Below the pieces are notes generated by a model. The model saw only the letters and a list, made by a program, of their open reading frames with translations, did no database searches and was not told where the DNA came from. Made by a program: the position numbers and the translations under genes. From positions 1 through 53,285 of the forward strand of contig CASEAJ010000081.1 of assembly GCA_949285425.1 (NCBI GenBank): a DNA stretch of 53,285 bases, read 5' to 3'. Shown in pieces: positions 8,344-16,614 of the stretch. This DNA is from an uncultured Porphyromonadaceae bacterium (GTDB lineage Bacteria; Bacteroidota; Bacteroidia; Bacteroidales; Paludibacteraceae). The first letter of the stretch is position 1. Each line of letters begins with the position of its first letter.

Positions 8344-10473
8344 TTATGGCTTGTTTGTCAGTACATATTCTATGGTTGCTCCCTCGGCTATTTCAGCATG
8401 ACGTATGTATGGACGGTCAAGGATTTTGCCATTGATGTTGACTGACTTTATGTATTGCGCATCGGTAGAAGTTTTGATGGTCTTTATATTGATTTTTTTC
8501 CCGTTTTCGCGTGTTATGACAATTTCAGGAAATGCGGGAGGTACCAAATAATAGAAGTCTTGTCCGGCATTCGGGAAAAATCCGATGCTTGTAAAGACAT
8601 ACCATGCTCCCATGGCACCGCTGTCTTCATTTTCAGGATACCCCGTTTTCAAAGAAAAGTGTTCGTCTCGTATTTTGTTTACGTATTTTGCCGTGAGATC
8701 CGGTCGTCCGCAGTGGCTGAAAATGAATGGAGAAAGAAATCCCGGTTCATTGTCCAACTCAATCAGTTCATGCTCAAATCCATAGGAAAGGCGTGCTATC
8801 ATTTCATCCTTGCCTCCACACAAATTGATGAGTGTGTTGAACTGATGAGGAGTGAAGAGGGTGTATACCCAAGAATTTCCTTCATAAAAGTATTCTACCC
8901 ATGAACCATATCGTTGTGCGGGGTCAATGCCAATCCACTCTCCATTTTTTTTGCGGGGACCGACAAATCCTTTGAATCCGTGGCTTTCCAATTGGGGGTT
9001 GAAAAGGTTGACCCATTTGCCGGCACGGTTAAGCAACAAGTTTGCCGTGGCGGTGTCGTTCATGGCAAGTGCTACTTGTGCTCCGCAAAAATCATTGTAT
9101 GCGTACTCCATGGTGTAACTTACACTCATTCTTTCAGCCGGTTCCGGAACCCAACCGAAAGTCCGGTAAGCAGAGTCCCGTTCGTTGGTTGCATTGAACA
9201 GGATGAGTTCGTATGCTTTGTGCCGGTCAAAACCGGTTACGTCCTTTGCAAAGGCATCGGCAATGATGTTGTCTACGTCATCACCTCCTTGTTTCCAATC
9301 CCATACCTGTGAACTGGTGTATGTAGGACGCACCACACCTTGGTGGCTCCGACGGTCGATGAAAGAATTGATTGTTTTTGTTACAAAACTTTCGTTGATG
9401 ATGGTCAGTAACGGGTAGGTAGTCCGCCAAGTGTCCCATACGCAATAATGGTCATCAATATGAGGCTGTGTGCTTTCCCAGTTCGGATTGTCTCCTGTAC
9501 GTTCACGCGGCATGACGAAACTATGATACATGGTTGTATAGAACATGCGATTGTCATATTCGCTTCCTCCTTTTACTTCAATGGTAGAGAATACCTTTTC
9601 CCATTGTTGTAATGCTTGCATTTTGATTTGTTCGAATGTGCGTCCGTGTGTTTCTTCTTGGAGAAACCGTGCCGCATTTGCTACACTTTTCATAGAAATG
9701 CCAACTTGCACATGGACTTCGCCCGGATTGGCCGGCAGTTTTATTTGGGCATACAGTTCCTTTGCTCCCTTGTCGGTTATTCTGACTTCTTGTGGCTTTA
9801 CATCCAGTGCGATGCAGTAATATACTTTATAAGGTTCGATGTCGTTGCCGAAACCACCGGAATACTCACCCCAACCGCTTAAAGTTTGCGTCTCTTGGTT
9901 GTAGTGGATTTCGCCTCCGTAGAATTTTCCTCTGACAATGGGGACAATGTGCTGCGGGATGCTGTGTGCCACATCAAGCAGAAGATTACCTTGTTTTGTG
10001 TCCGGATAGGTGAACCGGTAATAGGCACAATGGTGGGTTGGCGTGATTTCCGCTTTTATGTCATAACGGTCCAACTGTACACTATAATAATAAGGTCGGG
10101 CAATTTCTTTTGATTTTTCCGAATCGTGTCCATCTTCCCGAGCATTGAATCCGGTTTGTGGCGACAGGAAGATTTGTCCGTAACGTCCCCAACCGATTCC
10201 TGAAGCATGAAGTTGTCCGAATCCCCGTATCGGCTCGTTGGGGTCATAACCGTCGTGATGTCCGTTAGGAGTTTGTGGGGCAGGGTTGACAGAGCCGTGG
10301 GGCAGTTGCGGACCGATGATGCAATTGCTGAATCCCTGTACTCCCATGAACATGTCAACCAGATCTGATTTGTATGTTTCTGCTTGTAGAGGAAGAAAGG
10401 CAAGAGATGCAAGGAAAAATATTGTTATAATATTGTATGCATTCATTCTCGCTATCAGATTTTCTTTTTTCAT
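8344..10473 (-). CDS. GH92 alpha-mannosidase-like glycoside hydrolase
   Basis: A 709-residue exported protein with a signal peptide (ITIFFLASLAFLPLQAE). GH92 hallmarks are present: FGQLHASGIGWG near the N-terminus, E531 in FYEGNSW (the acid catalyst position) and D617 in NEDSGAMGAWYVFTS (the base region). GH92 enzymes are calcium-dependent exo-alpha-mannosidases that work with inversion. Lacking lipoprotein and T9SS signals, it probably acts in the periplasm on side-chain mannose. An internal ATG at 10,446 would give a shorter signal peptide and cannot be excluded. The gene is first in the minus-strand block, behind a -7 box at 10,499-10,506 and a candidate operator arm. Confidence 0.88.
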   Translation of the reverse strand: MKKENLIARMNAYNIITIFFLASLAFLPLQAETYKSDLVDMFMGVQGFSNCIIGPQLPHGSVNPAPQTPNGHHDGYDPNEPIRGFGQLHASGIGWGRYGQIFLSPQTGFNAREDGHDSEKSKEIARPYYYSVQLDRYDIKAEITPTHHCAYYRFTYPDTKQGNLLLDVAHSIPQHIVPIVRGKFYGGEIHYNQETQTLSGWGEYSGGFGNDIEPYKVYYCIALDVKPQEVRITDKGAKELYAQIKLPANPGEVHVQVGISMKSVANAARFLQEETHGRTFEQIKMQALQQWEKVFSTIEVKGGSEYDNRMFYTTMYHSFVMPRERTGDNPNWESTQPHIDDHYCVWDTWRTTYPLLTIINESFVTKTINSFIDRRSHQGVVRPTYTSSQVWDWKQGGDDVDNIIADAFAKDVTGFDRHKAYELILFNATNERDSAYRTFGWVPEPAERMSVSYTMEYAYNDFCGAQVALAMNDTATANLLLNRAGKWVNLFNPQLESHGFKGFVGPRKKNGEWIGIDPAQRYGSWVEYFYEGNSWVYTLFTPHQFNTLINLCGGKDEMIARLSYGFEHELIELDNEPGFLSPFIFSHCGRPDLTAKYVNKIRDEHFSLKTGYPENEDSGAMGAWYVFTSIGFFPNAGQDFYYLVPPAFPEIVITRENGKKINIKTIKTSTDAQYIKSVNINGKILDRPYIRHAEIAEGATIEYVLTNKP

Positions 10474-10498
10474 TTGTTTTTCTCTGTATTTGCTATCA

Positions 10499-10506
10499 CA
10501 AATGTA
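10499..10506 (-). promoter_or_regulatory. Candidate -7 box for the GH92 operon
   Basis: The minus strand reads TACATTTG, a full match to the Bacteroidota TAnnTTTG box. No good -33 TTTG is present; instead an arm of the inverted repeat begins 25 bp upstream, as expected for an activator-dependent promoter. The untranslated leader would be about 20 nt. Confidence 0.55.
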
Positions 10507-10531
10507 TGGGAATTGACTTTAATAAAATAGA

Positions 10532-10799
10532 AAAATATTGTACATGTATGCAACAATATTGTAAATGTCGGAATTGAAGGAGTTTTTTTCATTTTTTTTC
10601 TATGTCAATGCAGGTTTTGTGGTATGCCGTATGTGTTATGGATAGATAAATTTTGGTAAAAATAATGGTTGGGCGTAATTTCTCTACGGTTTGTTCCATT
10701 TGTCATGCCGGCCATTCACAGCACAGTCTTGTGAAAAGATGGTCGATGGGGAAAAATCTTTCGCTTTTACAATATTGTTGCATTCAAGTACAAGATTTT
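10532..10799. promoter_or_regulatory. Paired 34-bp inverted-repeat operator between divergent promoters
   Basis: Arm 1 (10,532-10,565) and arm 2 (10,766-10,799) are inverted copies identical at 31 of 34 positions, 200 bp apart; arm 2 begins TTTACAATATTGTTGCAT. Each arm is also an inverted repeat of 8-bp half-sites separated by 11 bp (AATATTGT with ACAATATT in arm 1, AATATTGT with ACAAGATT in arm 2). In both directions exactly 25 bp separate the arm from a -7 box (10,506 leftward, 10,825 rightward). This symmetry suggests a shared activator site. The PUL's own hybrid regulator (21,515) is the obvious candidate, which is inference. Confidence 0.7.
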
Positions 10800-10824
10800 G
10801 GCATGTCGCTTGACTTTATATGCT

Positions 10825-10832
10825 TTACTTTG
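10825..10832 (+). promoter_or_regulatory. Candidate -7 box for the gene at 10,880
   Basis: TTACTTTG matches TAnnTTTG at all but one defined position. It begins 25 bp after operator arm 2, the same spacing as in the divergent direction. The leader would be about 40 nt. Confidence 0.5.
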
Positions 10833-10879
10833 CAAATATAAAATCAATATAATTATTCACAGTTTAATTAGTATTTATC

Positions 10880-12265
10880 ATGAGAAAAATTATTTCGTTT
10901 TTGGGAGTGGCCTTGTTGGCCGTAAATGTGGTTTGGGGACAGGACTTGTATGTTCGTTTTAATAAAGTGCCGGCAGAGTCAGGAATTAAAACGGGTATAT
11001 TGCTGACTCCGGTTAGTTTTGCTGAGTTGTCGGGCGAACCGACCGACGCTTACAAAATGGAAGCACCTGCAGAAGGAAGCGACATTTATACACTCACTTT
11101 GAGCTTGCCCGCAGGAGATTATGAATATCAGGTGACTTTTAAAGATACGGTTATTTATGAGAGTACTCATAATATGGCAAAGGCTGGCAGACCTTTTTCT
11201 GTAAAAGAGCAAAAAGATATTGTTTTTCGTGCCAAAGTACACACTGTAAATGCAGGAAAAGAAACAGAGTATAAGTGTATCAAGTTCCTGTGTGATGCAC
11301 AAACACTTCATTATAGCAATACGACAACGTTTATAAGTGGACAAATGTTTCCCGAACCTGATGAGCAAGGAAATACAAGCATTGTGTTTACACATACCAA
11401 TTATAAAGGTGCGATAGAAATGGCTATTTGCCCTCCAACTACAACGATTTATTCCTCGGATGTACTTCCTTTTGGAGGATCTAAATATAGATTGTCTGTT
11501 GCTAATGGAAAAGTGAGATGGAAACTGACATACAACCGCCATACGTTGACATTGGAAGAACCTGTACAAAAACTTGTTACTTTGTTGGATGGTGACACTA
11601 TTATAATTGATGCAGAAAAAGTTCCCGCAGCCGAATTACCGGCAAATATAGGTGCATTTTCTGTTGAAAATCCGTTGTTGCTTGCCGGTGGTACAACCTC
11701 AGTATCGGCTCGCATAGACCCAACGGGAGAGGCCGGAGCCGCAGCAGAAAAACCTAACGACCTTTTGAAACTCGCTCCCGAAACCATTGAAGCCAAGATG
11801 TATTATAACGTATTTAATGCGGATTCAACAGAAATGATTGTAGAAAACAACGCTTTGTTGGTAACAACAGCCGATGCTACGGTTCCTGAGTATGAAACTG
11901 TATGGACTATGGGAGCACCTTTAAACGTGACAGGAGGATTGTCGGCAGGTGATTATACATTGAATGTATGGTATGAAACCGTATGCTATGGCGATACGAT
12001 TCAATCGGCGATTTATTCTACGGATTTTTCCGTCAGCGGAAATCCGACAACCGGATTTGAACAGCCCACCCTACAAGCGAATGTCTTTACTGCAGGCCAG
12101 GCAATTCAGGCAACTTTTGATGGAACGGCAACTGTGAAGCTGTACGCTGTTTCGGGTCAGTTGCTCGATGAACAGACCGTTTCCGGTAATTACAACAAGA
12201 TGGTTCACCCCGGACTTTATATTCTTCAGGTAGCTGACAAGTCTTATAGACTGGCAGTGAAGTAG
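10880..12265 (+). CDS. T9SS-exported protein of unknown function, co-controlled with the GH92 operon
   Basis: A 461-residue protein with a signal peptide (MRKIISFLGVALLAVNVVWG). Residues from about 395 onward form a compact T9SS-like sorting domain (VKLYAVSGQLLDEQ, HPGLYILQVADKSYRLAVK). The central part is beta-rich, with repeated acidic-aromatic stretches and DYEYQVTF and DYTLNVWYE segments that may be Ig-like, but I recognise no family. It lies across the divergent promoter region from GH92 and shares the paired operator, so it probably belongs to the same polysaccharide response. A surface glycan-binding or scaffold role is a guess from context. Confidence 0.75.
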   Translation: MRKIISFLGVALLAVNVVWGQDLYVRFNKVPAESGIKTGILLTPVSFAELSGEPTDAYKMEAPAEGSDIYTLTLSLPAGDYEYQVTFKDTVIYESTHNMAKAGRPFSVKEQKDIVFRAKVHTVNAGKETEYKCIKFLCDAQTLHYSNTTTFISGQMFPEPDEQGNTSIVFTHTNYKGAIEMAICPPTTTIYSSDVLPFGGSKYRLSVANGKVRWKLTYNRHTLTLEEPVQKLVTLLDGDTIIIDAEKVPAAELPANIGAFSVENPLLLAGGTTSVSARIDPTGEAGAAAEKPNDLLKLAPETIEAKMYYNVFNADSTEMIVENNALLVTTADATVPEYETVWTMGAPLNVTGGLSAGDYTLNVWYETVCYGDTIQSAIYSTDFSVSGNPTTGFEQPTLQANVFTAGQAIQATFDGTATVKLYAVSGQLLDEQTVSGNYNKMVHPGLYILQVADKSYRLAVK

Positions 12266-12296
12266 AATTTCCTTTGGGGAATATTGACGATTATAG

Positions 12297-12336
12297 AGGG
12301 ATGTGTTCGAGTGTGTAAGATGCTTGACACATCCCT
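12297..12336 (+). terminator. Terminator after the gene at 10,880
   Basis: AGGGATGTGT pairs with ACACATCCCT around a 20-nt loop, followed by TTCCTTATTT. It lies 32 bp after the stop codon. Confidence 0.65.
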
Positions 12337-12381
12337 TTCCTTATTTGAAAAACACAGATAATGAAATTGTATATCTGACAG

Positions 12382-12818
12382 CCTGGGAAAACGCATTATA
12401 AAATGTGGCAATAAACGTTCAAAAAACAAACGATAACTTCAGTTTCTCAACTGATTTTTTAGGCTAAGTGGCTTAATGTACGGTACATTTTTCCCCGCCT
12501 TGTCCGGTGAGCCGGAAAATCGGCCTGTAGAAGCCGCCCGAAGGCCTGTTGTGTGAGCGAAGCGAGTTCAGGCATTCAGGCTTCGCAAGGACGGGTTTTT
12601 CCGTGCGAAGCAGGCACAGCGGCGGCGTTCTTTGCTTCGTTTCTTTCGCTGCAGAAAGAATTTCCCGATAAGTGAGCGCAGAAGGCAAACTTGTTTGCAC
12701 TATGCCGAGCGTGAGGGAAAGGCGCGAAGTGAAATAAGTCGGGGTCGCAGGGGCGGACAGCCCCTTTGCTGTCTGCCTTATTCGTCAAAAGACACGTTTT
12801 ATAATGCATTTTCCCTGG
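12382..12818. mobile_element. MITE-like element with 28-bp terminal inverted repeats and 9-bp target duplication
   Basis: The ends 12,382-12,409 and 12,791-12,818 are inverted copies identical at 24 of 28 positions (start CCTGGGAAAA on one side and CCAGGGAAAA on the other). Immediately outside both ends is the direct repeat ATCTGACAG (12,373-12,381 and 12,819-12,827), the expected footprint of a 9-bp target duplication. The 437-bp body is G+C-richer than its flanks and carries no convincing gene. Short frames across it have no recognisable domain. It holds small palindromes such as TTCTTTGC with GCAGAAAGAA. It is probably a non-autonomous transposable element mobilised by an unlinked transposase. 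Confidence 0.7.
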
Positions 12819-12839
12819 ATCTGACAGCAATATTTTGTC

Positions 12840-12923
12840 GTCCCACAGCTGTGAGACTAATGTTTCATTGCTGTGGGACATTAGTCTCATTGCTGTGAAA
12901 CAAATGTCCCACAGCTGTGGGAC
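12840..12923. repeat. Palindromic array A: four 18-nt units with 4-nt separators
   Basis: Units are GTCCCACAGCTGTGAGAC (12,840), GTTTCATTGCTGTGGGAC (12,862), GTCTCATTGCTGTGAAAC (12,884) and GTCCCACAGCTGTGGGAC (12,906). Separators are TAAT, ATTA and AAAT, giving a strict 22-nt period. Each unit is a near palindrome, and the whole array is one larger palindrome: the outer halves of units 1 and 4 match perfectly, as do the left half of unit 2 and the right half of unit 3 at their distinguishing bases. It lies between convergent genes, just beside the MITE-like insertion. Array B uses closely similar units. Confidence 0.85.
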
Positions 12924-13057
12924 GATAACATCGAAAGGGAAAATACATGACATTAATGGGCATGAGCCGTTGTCGATTCTCTTTCCGGCAGGAACTTCCA
13001 ACAGATCATGTTGGCTTTTTTCTCTTTGTTGCTTTTTGACGGTGTGCTTTTATAAAA

Positions 13058-13091
13058 AAAGAGTGTGCCGACATGTTGTGGCACACTCTTT
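13058..13091 (-). terminator. Strong terminator of the second minus-strand block
   Basis: On the minus strand AAAGAGTGTGCC and GGCACACTCTTT form a perfect 12-bp stem around a 10-nt loop and run directly into a TTTTTTT tract. It lies 28 bp after the stop at 13,119. Confidence 0.85.
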
Positions 13092-13118
13092 CAGTTGATA
13101 CAACTTGGGTTTATGTGA

Positions 13119-15353
13119 TTATTGAATTTTTAATGTCTGTATCTCATCTTCTGTTGTGATGCGCAGCAGGTTCAAGCCTTCCGGAGAATCAAACGAGTTA
13201 TCTCCAGGCTGTAAGGTTCCGGCTTGCAGTAAGATGCCTGTAGGATTGTAAAGCTCATAGGAACAGGCAGTTTCAAGTGGGTTATAAACGATGACATTTT
13301 CTCCCTTTTTGTAATGCTCAAAGAGCGTGTTATGCCTTGTTTGGTTTATTTGTGTGGTAGGAGGGGTTTCTCCTTTCGCATAGGCGGTATTGCTGCCCAA
13401 CCGGTGTCCTGCTTCAAAGAACATGTACCAGGTGCCGTAATCGTCTTGTATGAAGAAAGGAGAAGCAACACGCGATACAGCGGCCGGATTGCCGTCTTCA
13501 TCTTCGGTAATGACTACGTCCTTGCAATTCATATATGTGCCCCAATGTACTTCCATGTCAAATTTTTCTCCGATTTCAACGACTGATATGTTGCCGGCAC
13601 TACTGTGGAACAAGACGAAATAACGTCCTCCGGCAATCATGAAATAAGGGGCGCTTACATTATTGTTGTAACTGGGTCGGGTATTGGTTCCGGGTACTTT
13701 TTTGTAACCGGTTTTGGGCGATATCAAGGGCTTGCGTACCGCTTTCCAGTCAATTCCGTCGGTCGAATGTGCCCAATAAATGGTACGTGAATTGTTTTCA
13801 TTTATCATGAGCATCATGACATATTTATTGTTAAGGCCGGGTACTTCGTATTCGAAAACCTTGGCATAGCTGGCTTCGCGGGAACTGAAGCTGAAATCAT
13901 CATATTGTACGAGTTTGCCACCGAAAGTCCAGTTCCACAGGTCATCGCTGGTTGCATAGTTGGTCTGATTGTTGTTTCCATGGAAATACATGAAGTATTT
14001 TTGATAGACATCATTCCATAATATATGACAGCCTGAGATGTGGGGCGTTTTCAAACCGTTTTCAGTGGCCCATTCCAGACTGGCACGAACACCTTGTTCC
14101 GTCCAGGGGCCATCCAGGGTAGGAGCTGTATAAAGGTACATGCCTCCCGGGTCGTTGTGGGGTGTGTGATACCAGTAGTAACGGTCTTTGGGCTTGCTTC
14201 CGTTTGCAAAATTACCGTTTGAGTCAACATGTTTTTTCGTGTCGATTACAACCGGAAATATGTACTCGTTGGTCGGAGACGGTATCTTGTAGTCTTCTGT
14301 TTCTATAATGAATCCGACAGGAGATACTTCTGGAAGGAGTCCGAGCGTGATGGGAGATGGTTCGACAATGTAGTAATCCAACGTTTGGGGAAGGATAGGG
14401 GAGCCGTTTGCTTGTTGTTCCGTTACCATGGCTTTCAAAGTGTATATTCCTTTGTTTATAGAGGCCGGAATGGTGAACGGGGAAGTCGCTTTGTTGTCTT
14501 CAACTGAAAGTTCTGTCGCTTCGGTCACCTGGTTGTCCAATGAATCGAACAGGGCAAGCTGTACTTTCGTGCCATTTTCTATCAGGCTGGTATTAATGGT
14601 AACCGTGATAGTTCTCTCATTGCCTTCTACGTGGCTGTCGGAACTGACTTGGATGTTGTTTATTTGTGGCTTTAAAGAAAAATTTCCGGTACCCATGCGT
14701 ACAAATTCAACATCCATGTTGCAATACTGGTCTTTGTCAGCTCCAATCATGACATAGTTTTTAGTACCATCATAGTGTGTTTTTACTTTGCTGGCAACTG
14801 GAGTGAAAAGATCATCTATGTACAAGTCATAGGCATAGTTGACCGGATCATAAACGAAACGGTACGTGTGCCAGTCAGAAGTGTTCAGCTGGATTTTTTC
14901 GTCCGGGTCATGTTGCCATGCAGGGGTGAAACAGAGGTAGCCATTGGTTTCATCTCCATGTTTCAGATAGATTTTCATCTTTTTTCCGGCAACAGCGACA
15001 CTTATCTGGGCAGCCTCAAAAGCTGTTTCAGTATCGTTTATTTCACAGGCGTTGACTTTAGCTCTGATGTCGAAGGTGTATATGTCTTTAGATGTTGTCG
15101 GATAAGCGGTCGGGCTTATAAAACCATCGGCTCCGGTCAGCTTTTCTATATGGACATAGCCGTCTTCTTGTTGGGCCGTAATGTAGCTTTTGGTTACTTT
15201 CCATGCCTGGTTTACGTCGTTGCCATCATTCTGGTCCCAGTTGGCCATTGACTTGTCAAGTATGTTCCATTGCATATCGTTCGAAGCATGCACGGAAGGT
15301 GTGGCGGCAAACCAAGCCGCAGCAAAAATCGTGAATAACTTTGCTTTGTTCAT
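13119..15353 (-). CDS. Secreted beta-propeller (GH43-like) protein with laminin-G-like N-terminus and T9SS tail
   Basis: A 744-residue protein with a signal peptide ending near SVHAS. Residues about 25-235 look like a concanavalin-type sandwich (TYRFVYDPVNYAYDLYIDDL). A short Ig-like stretch follows to about 335 (ITVTINTSLI, then INKGIYTLKAMV). The rest to about 680 resembles a five-bladed propeller of the GH43/GH117 type (HISGCHILWNDVYQKYFMYF, WYMFFEAGHRLG). The end (YELYNPTGILLQAGTL, LNLLRITTED) looks like a T9SS domain. I cannot assign catalytic residues with confidence, so it may be an enzyme or a glycan-binding protein. It is the last gene before the strong terminator at 13,058, following GH88 with a 36-bp gap. 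Confidence 0.7.
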   Translation of the reverse strand: MNKAKLFTIFAAAWFAATPSVHASNDMQWNILDKSMANWDQNDGNDVNQAWKVTKSYITAQQEDGYVHIEKLTGADGFISPTAYPTTSKDIYTFDIRAKVNACEINDTETAFEAAQISVAVAGKKMKIYLKHGDETNGYLCFTPAWQHDPDEKIQLNTSDWHTYRFVYDPVNYAYDLYIDDLFTPVASKVKTHYDGTKNYVMIGADKDQYCNMDVEFVRMGTGNFSLKPQINNIQVSSDSHVEGNERTITVTINTSLIENGTKVQLALFDSLDNQVTEATELSVEDNKATSPFTIPASINKGIYTLKAMVTEQQANGSPILPQTLDYYIVEPSPITLGLLPEVSPVGFIIETEDYKIPSPTNEYIFPVVIDTKKHVDSNGNFANGSKPKDRYYWYHTPHNDPGGMYLYTAPTLDGPWTEQGVRASLEWATENGLKTPHISGCHILWNDVYQKYFMYFHGNNNQTNYATSDDLWNWTFGGKLVQYDDFSFSSREASYAKVFEYEVPGLNNKYVMMLMINENNSRTIYWAHSTDGIDWKAVRKPLISPKTGYKKVPGTNTRPSYNNNVSAPYFMIAGGRYFVLFHSSAGNISVVEIGEKFDMEVHWGTYMNCKDVVITEDEDGNPAAVSRVASPFFIQDDYGTWYMFFEAGHRLGSNTAYAKGETPPTTQINQTRHNTLFEHYKKGENVIVYNPLETACSYELYNPTGILLQAGTLQPGDNSFDSPEGLNLLRITTEDEIQTLKIQ

Positions 15354-15389
15354 TTTGTGTAGATTTTTAGTTTTGTTTTCCTGTAAATT

Positions 15390-16601
15390 TTAATTGCTTG
15401 TGATTTTTTTATAGCGTGTCAAAGCCTCGATATAATAATAATCGGCATAATTTATGGCAGCATCTATTTCGTATCCGGCCGGATAGTTTCCCGTGGAATG
15501 CAGGAGAAATGCCGGCTTGTTGTCCCCGCTTTTATAGCTTTCGCTTGAAAGACTGGCAAGCATTTTTTCGGCAGCCATGAAATATGTTTTTGATTTTTGG
15601 GGGTCATTTTCCAATTGTGATAGTTCTAACAACCCGGAGGCTACAATGGCCGCAGCCGAAGCATCTTTAGGCTCATGGGGGATGCCGGGGGCATCAAAGT
15701 CCCAATAGGGGATGTAATCGGCAGGCAGCCGCTCTAAATATACGTCGGTTATCTTTTCTGCAAAGTCAAGGAATGTTTTGTCGCCAGTTTCCCGATAGAC
15801 CATAGTGTATCCGTAAATGGCCCATGCTTGTCCACGTGCCCAAAAAGATTCGTCACTACAGCCTTGATTGGTGACACCTTTTATGAAATTTCCGTTCACG
15901 GTGTCGTATATGGCAACATGATAGCTGGTATAGTCCTTGCGAAACTGATGTTCCATAGTTACTCGGGCATGACTTTCAGCCATGTCATAGTAAGCTTTGT
16001 TCCCTCCGTTTTTCGCTGCCCAAAATAACAGTTCGAGATTCATCATGTTGTCCATGATGGTATTGTGTGGCCAACCCATTTTTTCTCTCATATGAGCCCA
16101 GGAACAGATGGTGCCCACTTTGGGATGATAAAATCTGGCCAGTTTGTCGGCGCCGGCCAATGCGATTTTTTTGTAAGCATCGTTTCCAGTCAGCCGATAG
16201 CCATTGACAAAACTGCACAGGAACTGGAATCCTAAATCATGGTCACCTTGATGTTCGGGTTGGAGCAATACGGTGAGATATTCGGTGTAGCGGGAGGCTT
16301 GGCTTTTGATGAATTCGTCTCCTGTGTTTTGATAGTCGTACCACAGAATGCCTGGCCAAAATCCGCTGGTCCAGTCGTAGGCATTGATAGTTCCCCATTT
16401 TTGGCTGTCGTTCGGGATGCTCCGCGGAAGCAGGCACGAATCGTTACCCAATTGCGAAAGTGTTTGTCTGATTTGGGTGTCGCAATACTTAAGCATTTTG
16501 TTGGCATCTATTTCCTGACAGGTCTCTGTATGTACAGAGCAGGATACGATGCCAAGAAATGCTATGATACAGCCAGTGGCTATGATTGTTTTTCTTTTCA
16601 T
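15390..16601 (-). CDS. GH88 unsaturated glucuronyl hydrolase, lipoprotein
   Basis: A 403-residue protein from the ATG at 16,601; an upstream TTG at 16,607 is less likely. The signal peptide ends with a lipobox-like IVSC, so it is probably a lipoprotein. GH88 enzymes hydrate and release the 4,5-unsaturated uronic acid that polysaccharide lyases leave on oligosaccharides. The two catalytic aspartates are expected in GDHDLGF (near 124) and IMDNMMN (near 186, numbering from the TTG). Other hallmarks are YDWTSGFWPGILW, WARGQAWAIYG and YIPYWDFDAP. Its presence implies that a lyase acts on a uronic-acid-containing substrate, matching the two alginate-lyase-fold genes at 32,521 and 33,658. It is followed by the propeller gene and preceded within 14 bp by GH94. 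Confidence 0.9.
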   Translation of the reverse strand: MKRKTIIATGCIIAFLGIVSCSVHTETCQEIDANKMLKYCDTQIRQTLSQLGNDSCLLPRSIPNDSQKWGTINAYDWTSGFWPGILWYDYQNTGDEFIKSQASRYTEYLTVLLQPEHQGDHDLGFQFLCSFVNGYRLTGNDAYKKIALAGADKLARFYHPKVGTICSWAHMREKMGWPHNTIMDNMMNLELLFWAAKNGGNKAYYDMAESHARVTMEHQFRKDYTSYHVAIYDTVNGNFIKGVTNQGCSDESFWARGQAWAIYGYTMVYRETGDKTFLDFAEKITDVYLERLPADYIPYWDFDAPGIPHEPKDASAAAIVASGLLELSQLENDPQKSKTYFMAAEKMLASLSSESYKSGDNKPAFLLHSTGNYPAGYEIDAAINYADYYYIEALTRYKKITSN

Positions 16602-16614
16602 GTACAAGTGTTGT

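Noticed and set aside
12840..12923. CRISPR array
   Set aside because: The repeats are 18-nt palindromes with only 4-nt separators, too short for spacers, and unit sequences differ within an array. No cas genes are present.
12804..12948. Outer arms of array A formed by ATGCATTTTCCCT and AGGGAAAATACAT
   Set aside because: The left arm is part of the terminal repeat of the MITE-like element, so the match is probably not an original arm of the array.
12576..13001. 141-residue frame on the minus strand in the intergenic region
   Set aside because: It runs through the MITE-like body and array A, and its composition does not look like protein.
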